This document shows, piece after piece, positions 35,592 to 43,492 of a stretch of DNA of 64,000 nt. The notes beneath the pieces were generated by a model. That model was given only the letters and a program-made list of their open reading frames with translations, made no database searches and had not been told where the DNA came from. Position numbers and translations under genes: made by a program. This stretch comes from RGIG1918 sp964570895 (GTDB lineage: Bacteria; Cyanobacteriota; Vampirovibrionia; Gastranaerophilales; Gastranaerophilaceae), in the NCBI GenBank assembly GCA_964570895.1, contig CAZMZD010000001.1, forward strand, positions 310,001 to 374,000, written 5' to 3'. Numbering within the stretch: the first letter of the stretch is position 1; each line of letters opens with the position of its first letter.

Positions 35592-36686
35592 TTAAGTTTC
35601 TAAACCTCTGTTATATATTTTATCTTTCAATGTTTTATTGTACGCATAGGGGCAGTCGATATCATCAATTTTAATTGGTTCATCTTTTTTGACATCTCTT
35701 AAAAGAACTTCACCGCGCATTAATTCTCTGCAAGAAATTTGCCCCTTTTGAAGAGGTATTGCTAAGTATACATCTTCGTCAGCTAAAGCTTCGCCGGCTT
35801 TAAAATCCCTTCCTGCGTAAACTCCACGCACAAGCGTGTCTAAATATTTTGTTTCTTTTTCGTCCGCACATCTTTTAGAGCGAGAATATGCACCGCAAAT
35901 TTCTTGAGCGTGTTTGTAGGCTTGTATCCATCTGTCTATATCTTCAGGAAGCGAGCAATAGGGAGAAACGGGCACATTATTAAAATCTACGTCAATATGC
36001 CTTTCAAAAGTTCTGGCGCCTTTTGCGTATGCAATATACATCGGAATTTCTATATTTTCATTATATTCATGGGTCGAAAAACCAATTATATGCTTCGGAT
36101 ATCTTCCTTTTAAGAAATCGATTTGATTAAGCTCTAATTCTGATTTTTGGGTTGGATATTTAGAAATACAGTGATTTATAGCAAGCGGTATATTTCTGTT
36201 TTCAAAAAAAGTAACCAAATCATCTATATCTTTAAGGGAAGAGCCGCCTGTTGAAACAATTACAGGCTTTCTTGTTTTTGCAATTTTTTCTATTAAAATC
36301 CAATCGTTAATATCTGATGATGCAATTTTTATGATTTGAACACCAAGGTTAACGCAAGTGTCAACGGATTTTTCATCAAAAGGGGTGGACATTGTGATAC
36401 AGCCGGTTTTTTTGATTGCGTCAATCAAAATAGCATAATTATCATAGTCCATTTTTGTTGCGATAGTTTTTTTGATATATCTTATATCTTCCCTGTTTCT
36501 GAAATCTTTGTGTATAAAGTTATCAACATCCCTAAATTGCAATTTTATCGCAGCTTTAACGTTATTAAACCTGACTATTCGCGAAAAATCTTCGATGATT
36601 TTCTTACCGCGTGCAACATCGCCCCAATGGTTGTTTGCCAACTCAAGTACAAATAAATCTTCAAAAATATTATTTCCGTTGTTCAC
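35592..36686 (-). CDS. NeuB-family sugar-acid synthase (sialic acid synthase-like)
   Basis: The 364-residue protein has the NeuB barrel (KLQFRDVDNF, TMSTPFDEKSVD, QIIKIASSDINDW, VIVSTGGSSLKDI, HCISKYPT and GFSTHE) and a C-terminal SAF/antifreeze-like domain with RGVYAGRDFKAGE. Such enzymes condense phosphoenolpyruvate with an aldose to make nonulosonic or related 3-deoxy-2-keto acids. No CMP-transferase (NeuA) is in the window, so activation of the product, and thus its identity, are open. A GTG start at 36686 has an AAGGA site. It is one base from the TPP gene. Confidence 0.88.
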   Translation of the reverse strand: MNNGNNIFEDLFVLELANNHWGDVARGKKIIEDFSRIVRFNNVKAAIKLQFRDVDNFIHKDFRNREDIRYIKKTIATKMDYDNYAILIDAIKKTGCITMSTPFDEKSVDTCVNLGVQIIKIASSDINDWILIEKIAKTRKPVIVSTGGSSLKDIDDLVTFFENRNIPLAINHCISKYPTQKSELELNQIDFLKGRYPKHIIGFSTHEYNENIEIPMYIAYAKGARTFERHIDVDFNNVPVSPYCSLPEDIDRWIQAYKHAQEICGAYSRSKRCADEKETKYLDTLVRGVYAGRDFKAGEALADEDVYLAIPLQKGQISCRELMRGEVLLRDVKKDEPIKIDDIDCPYAYNKTLKDKIYNRGLET

Positions 36687-36731
36687 AGTTAAAATTCCTT
36701 TTTAATAAAAACCTAGTGAGATATATGTGTT

Positions 36732-37520
36732 TTAATTTTTGCGCCGCTCTTCTAAAATTTTGAGTCTTGTTTCATCTTCTTTCGATATGGTTTTATAGTA
36801 TTCACGTTTGTTTTTTAACCACATTATTTCAAAATCAAGTGCTTTTAAAATACCTTTTTCGGGGTTTTTTCCCTCAAGCACTGATTGCGCGTCAAAAATT
36901 ATTTTTCTTGTTTCAAATCTATTGAGTATATTTTTTGGCAGTTTTTTAAAAAATGGCAAAGATAGGGCTGAAACACCGCCGCCAATTACAAAATCTTTGT
37001 TATATTTTTTTGTAATGTGGGCAATTTTTAGCGCGTAATCCAAAATTAAATCACTGTTTATATCGCCCGCGGTCAAGCCCAAGGAGCACGCCATATCTGT
37101 CCTTCCAAAGACAATGCCTGTCAGGTCGCAAGAAAAATCGCTGTTTAAAATTTCATCTAAATATTCAAACCCGTATTTTGTTTCAATATTTATTAAAAAA
37201 TCAGCTTTTTCTGGACATCTAGCGGGGTATACGGTTTTTGCAGCTTGCAAAAATTTTTTCGCAGCATAAGGCGATTCTATCATCGGCGCAATTATTGCCG
37301 TTGCACCAATTGTTTTTGCATCACGCATATCTTTAAGGGCTTCGCAGCCGCCGATTTTAATTGTTAAATCAAGCCCCGCTTTTTTGGCAATATCACTAAG
37401 GCGCAAAGCTTCATCAAATCTAGTTCCTTCAGCTTCAAATTCGGCTTTAATTCCAAGTGCACAATGATTTTCTTTCAAATCAATCAAGGTTGAAACCATC
37501 TGTTTTTCAAGTAAATTCAT
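36732..37520 (-). CDS. HpcH/HpaI aldolase (citrate lyase beta-like) family protein
   Basis: The 262-residue protein fits the HpcH/HpaI/CitE fold: LGIKAEFEAEGTRFDEA near the start, APMIESPYAAKKF, INIETKYGFEYLDEI with the metal-binding Glu, and VFGRTDMACSLGL with the metal-binding Asp. Members cleave or form carbon-carbon bonds with pyruvate or oxaloacetate enolates. The ATG at 37520 overlaps the rfbF stop as ATGA, which couples it tightly to the CDP-sugar pathway; a longer frame to 37553 is less likely. Aldolases of this type near NeuB-like genes are unusual, and their substrate is unknown. Confidence 0.8.
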   Translation of the reverse strand: MNLLEKQMVSTLIDLKENHCALGIKAEFEAEGTRFDEALRLSDIAKKAGLDLTIKIGGCEALKDMRDAKTIGATAIIAPMIESPYAAKKFLQAAKTVYPARCPEKADFLINIETKYGFEYLDEILNSDFSCDLTGIVFGRTDMACSLGLTAGDINSDLILDYALKIAHITKKYNKDFVIGGGVSALSLPFFKKLPKNILNRFETRKIIFDAQSVLEGKNPEKGILKALDFEIMWLKNKREYYKTISKEDETRLKILEERRKN

Positions 37521-38314
37521 TGGTTTTCCTGCCTGTCTTGCCAAACCGCCCAAGGCGCCGTATCACTTTGCCACATTTGCGTTAAATCTTTTTTATCTTT
37601 TAGAGTATCCATCGAGCGCCAAAAACCCGTGTGTTTATGGGCATTTAGCTCATTATCACGCGCCAAGCTTTCAAGCGGCTCTCTTTCAAAAATAATTTTA
37701 TCGTCGTTTTCTTTAATATAGTCAAAAACTTTTGGTTCACATACGAAAAACCCGCCATTTATCCAATTTTCTTCGCCTTTTGGTTTTTCTGAAAACGTTG
37801 TAATTATATTATCTTTTTTAATTACAACCGCGCCATATCTTCCTGAAAGCTGAACCGCTGTAAGGGTTACTGTTTTGCCTGAATTCTTGTGCGATTTTAT
37901 AATTTCATTAATATTAACATCCGCAACGCCATCACCGTAAGTGAGCAAAAACGGCTCATTGCCAATATAGTTTTGGGCTTTTTTAATGCGAGAACCGGTC
38001 ATCGTATCTTCTCCGGTATACAACATTGTAACCTTCCAAGGCTCTTGCCTGTTTTTATGTATTTCAACTGAATTATTTTGCATATCAATCGTAATGTCGG
38101 AATATCTCGTGTAATAATTTATAAAATAATCTTTAATTACGTGAGATTTATAGCCCGTTAAAATCACAAAATCATTAAAACCATAATGAGAATATATTTT
38201 CATTATGTGCCACAATATTGGTTTTCCGCCAATTTCAACCATTGGTTTTGGTTTCAATTCAGTTTCTTCGGAAAGCCTCGTGCCTAATCCGCCAGCTAAA
38301 ATGACTACTTTCAT
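37517..38314 (-). CDS. rfbF: glucose-1-phosphate cytidylyltransferase
   Basis: The 265-residue nucleotidyltransferase has VVILAGGLGTRLSEETE, KPKPMVEIGGKPILWH, the TGYKSHVIKDYF stretch and a TGEDTMTGSRIKK motif specific to RfbF. It makes CDP-glucose from CTP and glucose-1-phosphate, feeding RfbG and RfbH. It is the first gene of the minus-strand unit rfbF - aldolase - NeuB-like - TPP - epimerase and has a good promoter (38341-38369) and an AGGA site. Confidence 0.96.
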   Translation of the reverse strand: MKVVILAGGLGTRLSEETELKPKPMVEIGGKPILWHIMKIYSHYGFNDFVILTGYKSHVIKDYFINYYTRYSDITIDMQNNSVEIHKNRQEPWKVTMLYTGEDTMTGSRIKKAQNYIGNEPFLLTYGDGVADVNINEIIKSHKNSGKTVTLTAVQLSGRYGAVVIKKDNIITTFSEKPKGEENWINGGFFVCEPKVFDYIKENDDKIIFEREPLESLARDNELNAHKHTGFWRSMDTLKDKKDLTQMWQSDTAPWAVWQDRQENQ

Positions 38315-38340
38315 TTATTTTTCCTGATAAATACTAATTC

Positions 38341-38369
38341 ATTATATATTTTTGCGGCGCGAAATTCAA
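38341..38369 (-). promoter_or_regulatory. sigma70-type promoter of the rfbF operon
   Basis: On the minus strand TTGAAT (38369-38364) and TATAAT (38346-38341) are 17 bases apart. Initiation near 38334 gives a ~20-base leader with an SD. Confidence 0.75.
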
Positions 38370-38386
38370 ATATTTTTTATTTGGTG

Positions 38387-39145
38387 TTATATGCGCTCGA
38401 TTTGATGTTTTTCAAGCTCAAAACAAGGCATAGGTTTGATTTTGTGCAAATTTATTTTATGTAGCCTGTCAATCTTATTTTTTTTGTCTTTATCTTCTAA
38501 AACGTCTGTCAAAATATAATTATCAAGTTCATCGTATGTGAAACCTAATTTTTCCTCATCAGACATTCCTGAAAGCCCGTCCGTCGGGGTTTTTTGAACA
38601 AATTTTGAAGGAATGTCTAAGCATGCACCTATTTGCCTTACTTCATGGACCAAAAAGTTAGTAAGCGGGCTAAAATCGCCTGCAGAATCACCAAATTTTG
38701 TTGAGTAGCCAACATAATCTTCTGAAGCGTTACAAGTGTTTACCACAAACGCACCGCCTTCAACGCTTTGAGCTATTGCATATAATGTGGTCATTCTAAT
38801 TCTTGGCGGAAGATTAATTAAAGTGTTTTTTGAAAGCTCAAAATCAGCTGATAATGTGTTTTTAAGGGCGTTTGTTGCAGCGCTTATATCAACCGTATAG
38901 TGCTTAATTCCAAGATGGTGCACAATGTCAATCGAGTCTTGAATGTCTGCTTGTTTGCCATCCGGCATAAGAACGCCAATCACCCTATCTGCGCCAAGTG
39001 CTTCTTTGCAGAGTGCCGCAACAACGGTCGAGTCTTTCCCGCCCGATATTCCAACAACAGCTGAAAAACCGGCGCCATTTGTTTTGAAATATTCTTTAAT
39101 CCACGCGACTATGGCATTTTTTGTTTCTTCAGGATTTTTAAGCAT
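38387..39145 (-). CDS. nadE: NH3-dependent NAD synthetase
   Basis: The 252-residue protein is a short-form NadE: the ATP-pyrophosphatase loop SGGKDS at residues 34-39, VNTCNASEDYVGYSTKFGD, and FVQKTPTDGLSGMSDEEKLG near the C-terminus. It amidates nicotinate adenine dinucleotide to NAD with free ammonia; the glutaminase domain of long forms is absent. It stands between the rfbF promoter and a pair of tagged membrane proteins, and its ATG has an AGGTGG site. Confidence 0.95.
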   Translation of the reverse strand: MLKNPEETKNAIVAWIKEYFKTNGAGFSAVVGISGGKDSTVVAALCKEALGADRVIGVLMPDGKQADIQDSIDIVHHLGIKHYTVDISAATNALKNTLSADFELSKNTLINLPPRIRMTTLYAIAQSVEGGAFVVNTCNASEDYVGYSTKFGDSAGDFSPLTNFLVHEVRQIGACLDIPSKFVQKTPTDGLSGMSDEEKLGFTYDELDNYILTDVLEDKDKKNKIDRLHKINLHKIKPMPCFELEKHQIERI

Positions 39146-39194
39146 TTTCCACCTCTTTTTTTAAAATCCTATAACAAACAAGGGGAATAATAAA

Positions 39195-39210
39195 GCTTGA
39201 TAAATCAAGC
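39195..39210 (-). terminator. hairpin at the end of the small membrane-protein pair
   Basis: GCTTGA (39195-39200) pairs with TCAAGC (39205-39210) around TAAA; on the minus strand TTTATTATT follows. The stop codon of the 172-residue gene lies inside the hairpin. Confidence 0.6.
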
Positions 39211-39723
39211 AACAAAAGTTTTTTGAGCCCCGTTTTCTGAATTTATTTTTTTATTTGTGTGGTTTTGTTCAATTTTTCCCGTAATTTTACTTGCAAGCGC
39301 CGGAACTAAAATTCTTTTTGCAAGAAGAGTTGCGCCAATAAGAGTTGAAAGTGCTGCAAAACCGCGGCTTGCGTTTCTATATGCTCTTGAATTTTTCTCT
39401 AAATTTGAAAATAATTTTGAGCAAACTTTATCTTGAAGTTTTTTGTTAGCAATCAAAAAGCCTGTGCCAAGCTGCACAACAGTTGTGGTAACACCTGTTA
39501 CGGCATCCATTGTCATAACAAAATGCTTTTTATCCTCGGGGATTTCTTTGTTAAGCGCCGTGTTTTTAACGCGAACGGCATAAGCAAAAATATCTTTAGA
39601 AACGCTTGTAAACAGGAGTGTTTTTGTTAAAAAAGAAGGGTCTTTAATGCTTTTTGTTATGTGATTTTTAACAAAAGCGGAATTTGAAACTTTATTCAAA
39701 AATTGAGGAATTACGCTTGGCAT
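39205..39723 (-). CDS. unrecognised small membrane-associated protein
   Basis: The 172-residue product is not recognised. It has hydrophobic stretches at about residues 78-95 (TGVTTTVVQLGTGFLI) and 120-142 (AALSTLIGATLLAKRILVPAL), so two membrane segments are likely, with a polar Asn/Lys-rich tail. The ATG at 39723 has a strong GAGGAGG site that lies inside the end of the preceding gene, with a 13-base overlap. It is co-transcribed with the NFKG-tagged protein and probably works with it. Confidence 0.7.
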   Translation of the reverse strand: MPSVIPQFLNKVSNSAFVKNHITKSIKDPSFLTKTLLFTSVSKDIFAYAVRVKNTALNKEIPEDKKHFVMTMDAVTGVTTTVVQLGTGFLIANKKLQDKVCSKLFSNLEKNSRAYRNASRGFAALSTLIGATLLAKRILVPALASKITGKIEQNHTNKKINSENGAQKTFVA

Positions 39724-40535
39724 TTAGCCTCCTCTGTTTTTACGGTGCTCCATGGGGCATTTATCGAATTAAGATTGTTGTTAATATGGTTTATGTCGCT
39801 TGCACGCTCTGTTTGTTGGATTTTCGTGCCTTGGGGATTTTTATTTTTTCCGATTAATTTCATAACGCGCGGGAGCATGAAGTTTTCAAAACCACAAATA
39901 ACAGGGGTTAAAATTAGCGCCGCCGCAAAACAAAGCCTGTTTTGCAAGTGGTAAAGCCTGTTGTGCGCAAGGGACATATTTTTGAAAGATTTGATTAAAT
40001 TTTCTGCTTTATCTTTTCCAAAATTTAAAATAAGGTCATCAAAATCATCTTTCATATTGTTTGAAAATCCGCTTGTTTCAATCTTTTTCAAGAGTTCTTT
40101 TGAATTTTCTTTAAAAGATTTATCGTTTTCTGCAATGTTTTTTGCAGCTTTAATGAAATTATCAGTTGCAAACTTTTCATTATATGAAAAACCGGAATTT
40201 TTAACATCTAATTTGCCATCGTTTGCAAGTTTTCCAATATATTTTGAGCCAAGCATAAGAAGCGGAGCTTCGACAAGAAGGGAGGCAGTTGCGCCGATTG
40301 GGTTTTTTATTGCGCTATAAGACTTTTTCTCTTTATCTTCTTTTGAAGCAAGCATAATAACAGCAGGAACAAGGATTGCTTTCCCGATAAAATCAAGCGC
40401 AATATTAACCCCTTCGCCAACTTGTTCGAATTTTGAAAAATACTTGCTGGTTGCCTCTTGGAGCTTTCTTGCAGGCGCTGCGCCCTTGAAATTTGCACTA
40501 TTATATTGCGTGTTGTTAACTCGTGTTATTTTCAT
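39711..40535 (-). CDS. unrecognised membrane protein with N-terminal NFKG tag
   Basis: From the ATG at 40535 the protein has 274 residues. It starts with ITRVNNTQYNSANFKG, the same tag style as the GH13 protein at 5648. It has hydrophobic segments at about residues 47-66 (LDFIGKAILVPAVIMLA) and 78-95 and a later one near 208-228 (FAAALILTPVICGF). No family is recognised. The frame could start earlier at 40616, but those residues lack an SD and would bury the tag. Its general make-up (tag, helices, charged middle, hydrophobic end) recalls the membrane proteins of the GH13 operon. Confidence 0.65.
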   Translation of the reverse strand: MKITRVNNTQYNSANFKGAAPARKLQEATSKYFSKFEQVGEGVNIALDFIGKAILVPAVIMLASKEDKEKKSYSAIKNPIGATASLLVEAPLLMLGSKYIGKLANDGKLDVKNSGFSYNEKFATDNFIKAAKNIAENDKSFKENSKELLKKIETSGFSNNMKDDFDDLILNFGKDKAENLIKSFKNMSLAHNRLYHLQNRLCFAAALILTPVICGFENFMLPRVMKLIGKNKNPQGTKIQQTERASDINHINNNLNSINAPWSTVKTEEAKCQA

Positions 40536-40645
40536 CATGCTGTATAAAACTAGTAAATAAAAAACTTTTCGTAAAGTTATGTAACTAATTATACTATCAA
40601 AATATTTTCTAAACATATTAACAAAATATGTTTTTTATACTTTTG

Positions 40646-40654
40646 TGCTATGAT
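40646..40654 (+). promoter_or_regulatory. extended -10 promoter of leuC
   Basis: TGcTATGAT (40646-40654) predicts a start near 40661 and a leader of only ~14 bases that still contains the GGAG ribosome site (40664-40667). Confidence 0.5.
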
Positions 40655-40674
40655 AAGGCAAAAGGAGCAATTAT

Positions 40675-41913
40675 ATGGGACAAACTTTAGCACAAAAAAT
40701 TATATCAGCACACACCGACCATGATGTTGAGTTCGGGGAATTGGTTATAGCATCGGTTGACGTGTGCGCCACTCAAGACGGCACAGGCCCGCTTACTTTT
40801 CAAGAATTTAAAAAACTCGGGCTCGCCGGTTTAAAAAACCCAAAAAGAACAATTCTTTTTATTGACCATGCTGCACCAAGCCCAAGAAAAGAGCTTTCAA
40901 ATTCGCATAATGTCATAAGAAATTTTGCAAAAGAATATGACGCAACGCTCTCTGACATTGGCGAAGGAGTTTGCCACCAAAGATTAATTGAAACTTTTGT
41001 TAACCCAATGGAAATTCTTGTTGGCGCAGATTCCCACACTTGCACATCAGGCGCGCTTGGCGCATTTGCAACAGGCATGGGCTCAACAGACATTGCAGTT
41101 GCAATGGGGCTTGGAAAAACTTGGTTAAAAGTTCCATCAAGTTTTAAAGTAGTCGTGGAAGGGAAACTTGGCAAAAACATTTCCGCAAAAGATTTAATGT
41201 TGTATTTAATCGGGAAAATTGGCGCTGATGGTGCAACATACAGAGCGCTTGAATTTACAGGCTCAACAATTAAAGAAATGGATATGGCAGGCAGATTTAC
41301 GCTTGCAAATATGGCGGTTGAAGCAGGCGCCAAAGCAGGGCTTTTTGAAACAGACGAAAAAACTTATGAATACTTAAAAGCTCGCGGGCGCGAAGAAGGC
41401 TTCAAAGAGCTTAAAATGGACGATGACGCGGTTTATGAACGTGTAATTGAAATTAAAGCGGAAGATGTGCCATCTATGGTTTCTTGCCCACATACAGTTG
41501 ACAACACAAAACCTGCGCGCGAACTTTGCGACATTCATGTTGACCAAGTTTTTGTTGGCACTTGCACAAACGGCAGAATTGAAGATTTAAGAGTTGTGGC
41601 TGATGTTTTAAAAGGGCACAAAGTGGCTGTTGGCACAAGGCTTTTAATTGTTCCTGCAAGCAAAGATGTGTTTCTTCAAGCAGAAAACGAAGGTTTGCTT
41701 AAAATATTTATCGAAGCAGGCGCAAGCTTTTTACCGGCAGGTTGCGGCCCATGCGTTGGGGTGCATGGCGGCATTCTAGGCGACAAGGAAGTTTGCCTCT
41801 CAACTCAAAACAGAAACTTCAGAGGAAGATTAGGGAACACGGAAGGCTTTATTTACCTTGCTTCGCCTTACGTTGCAGCTAAATCAGCTATCGCAGGCTA
41901 TATCACGGATTAA
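40675..41913 (+). CDS. leuC: 3-isopropylmalate dehydratase large subunit (HacA/LeuC type)
   Basis: The 412-residue protein is an aconitase-superfamily large subunit of the short, archaeal/clostridial LeuC type: TLAQKIISAHTDHDV, IDHAAPSP, GADSHTCTSGALGAFATGMGS, and the cluster cysteines in GTCTNGR and GCGPCVGVHGG. It binds a [4Fe-4S] cluster and pairs with LeuD (474-974), about 40 kb away. In many genomes leuC and leuD are adjacent, so the separation is notable. A homoaconitase role cannot be excluded from sequence alone. Confidence 0.93.
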   Translation: MGQTLAQKIISAHTDHDVEFGELVIASVDVCATQDGTGPLTFQEFKKLGLAGLKNPKRTILFIDHAAPSPRKELSNSHNVIRNFAKEYDATLSDIGEGVCHQRLIETFVNPMEILVGADSHTCTSGALGAFATGMGSTDIAVAMGLGKTWLKVPSSFKVVVEGKLGKNISAKDLMLYLIGKIGADGATYRALEFTGSTIKEMDMAGRFTLANMAVEAGAKAGLFETDEKTYEYLKARGREEGFKELKMDDDAVYERVIEIKAEDVPSMVSCPHTVDNTKPARELCDIHVDQVFVGTCTNGRIEDLRVVADVLKGHKVAVGTRLLIVPASKDVFLQAENEGLLKIFIEAGASFLPAGCGPCVGVHGGILGDKEVCLSTQNRNFRGRLGNTEGFIYLASPYVAAKSAIAGYITD

Positions 41914-41922
41914 GGAAAAAAT

Positions 41923-42939
41923 ATGGCGCACTTAGAAAAAGTTATTGGATTACCAAGAGGGCTAAATTTTTACGAACAATACCCTTTTTTATACGGTTTT
42001 TTCAAACATTTAGGGATAAAAGTTGTTTTATCAGACAGAACAACCAAAAAGACTTTGGCGGGTGGCTCTGCCCTTGTGGTGAGCGAAACATGCTTGCCTG
42101 TAAAAATTTATGTCGGGCAAGTTTTGAATTTGCTTGAAAAAGGGGTTAAAAACATTTTTGTTCCTTCAATTCAATCAATTGCACCCAAAATTTACAACTG
42201 TTCTAAAATCAGAGGGCTTCCCGATTTAATCAGGAACGTAATTAAAGAAGACTTTAATTTGATTGAACCGACTTTGGATAAGTCTGAAAAAAATTTAGAT
42301 TTAAGAAAATTCCTTGCAGACACAGTGAAACCATTTGGAATTGTCGACAAAGAAAAAATTGAAGAAGCAATGAGAGCCGGTTTTGTGACATATAACAACT
42401 TTAAAGTTATGATGCAGCAAGGTTTAAGCTACAAAAAAGCTCTCGCAAATGTTAAAAATGCAGTCGTTGAAATTCCGCCTGCGCAAGAAAAACGCGAGAT
42501 TAACGTGGCGGTGATTGGGCATGCTTATAATCTTTACGACACAAAAGCTTCTATGGATATTTTCAAAAAGCTTGAAGATTACGGCGTTGGGCACTTTAGC
42601 GCATATAATTTAACAGAAGCACAATTACGCGACGGAATGAAAAATATGAAGTCTGAAGTTTATTGGGCAAACGAGCTTGAAATGACGGGCGCTGCCGGAT
42701 ATTTCTTAAATTCAGACACAATCGACGGCATAATCACAATAAACGCTTTTGGCTGCGGGCCGGATTCTTTAATGATTGAGCGGATGATAAGACATGCGCA
42801 TGAATTTGGCAAGCCAATGCTTAATCTTACAATTGATGAACACTCCGGCGAAGCAGGCTTTGTGACAAGGCTCGAAGCTTTTTGCGATATGTTATACAGA
42901 AAGAAAATGAAGCTTAAAATCGCAGCGGTTGTTGAATAA
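41923..42939 (+). CDS. DUF2229-type protein, related to 2-hydroxyacyl-CoA dehydratase activators
   Basis: The 338-residue protein starts with IGLPRGLNFYEQYPFLYGFF, then ETCLPVKIYVGQVLNLL and VPSIQSIAPKIYNCSK, which are the hallmarks of the DUF2229 module. It later has a Rossmann-like VAVIGHAYNLYD and GFGCGPDSL-like FGCGPDSLMIERM. In large BadF/BcrA-type proteins this module follows an ATPase domain; here it stands alone. Conserved Cys residues may bind an iron-sulfur cluster. It begins 10 bases after leuC, so the two are probably co-transcribed. Its function is unknown. Confidence 0.8.
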   Translation: MAHLEKVIGLPRGLNFYEQYPFLYGFFKHLGIKVVLSDRTTKKTLAGGSALVVSETCLPVKIYVGQVLNLLEKGVKNIFVPSIQSIAPKIYNCSKIRGLPDLIRNVIKEDFNLIEPTLDKSEKNLDLRKFLADTVKPFGIVDKEKIEEAMRAGFVTYNNFKVMMQQGLSYKKALANVKNAVVEIPPAQEKREINVAVIGHAYNLYDTKASMDIFKKLEDYGVGHFSAYNLTEAQLRDGMKNMKSEVYWANELEMTGAAGYFLNSDTIDGIITINAFGCGPDSLMIERMIRHAHEFGKPMLNLTIDEHSGEAGFVTRLEAFCDMLYRKKMKLKIAAVVE

Positions 42940-43492
42940 TTTCAAGATTAAAATATAATTAAAACGCACCCTGCAACTAATGGAGTCAACATTTTTTGTT
43001 GCGCCTCGAAGCTTGTAAGGTCCTGAAACAAGTTGAGGATGACTTTTTTCTTTATCGCTTCGTCGCTAAAATTATTGCGACACAATACTATTTTTTACCC
43101 TTCTTCATTTTCTTTCTTTTTCGCTCATTCGCCGCAAGGAAAAGAAAGAAAATGAAGCAAAAGAAAGAAACTTCGGCTCTTGCATTGCTCTTGCCATTTT
43201 TCAAATTTTTCTCTCAGAAATCGCAGTCAAGCTTTTGCAAAAAGCTATTTAACAAAAATTTGCTTTACATCTTGCAATTAAAGCTGTGGCCACAAAACCT
43301 CTCCGCAATTTCTGTTTAGTGACAAAAATTTAAAAAATTCTATTCATGCTTGAGCCTGTAGGTTGGCTACACTTGCCGGACAGCATAATTTTAAAAACCC
43401 ATAGGTCAGGGGCTGTCTGACAAACCAAAAAAATGATTGTGCGGTGTATATAAACATACCCTGCAACTTGCGTGCACCGCCCTCATGGCTTT
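42940..43492. repeat. repeat island: R5, R2, R1 copy B, R3, R5
   Basis: No gene is supported here. In order it holds: an R5 fragment (ACGCACCCTGCAACT near 42964); an R2 palindrome (43012-43043); the ~245-bp R1 copy B (43098-43341); an R3 pair (GTAGGTTGG at 43358 and ATAGGTCAGGGGCTGTCTGAC near 43401-43421); and an R5 hairpin (GGTGTATATAAACATACC at about 43443-43460, then CTGCAACT). Short frames here on the plus strand have no ribosome sites and overlap the repeats. Confidence 0.75.
43098..43341. repeat. ~245-bp dispersed repeat R1, copy B
   Basis: This copy aligns with 20961-21204. Its leading hairpin is a perfect 18-bp stem (CTTCATTTTCTTTCTTTT with its exact complement) around the 19-base loop that is identical in both copies. 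Compared with copy A, the outermost pair changes from T-A to C-G and both arms lose one base, so pairing is preserved. Confidence 0.85.
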
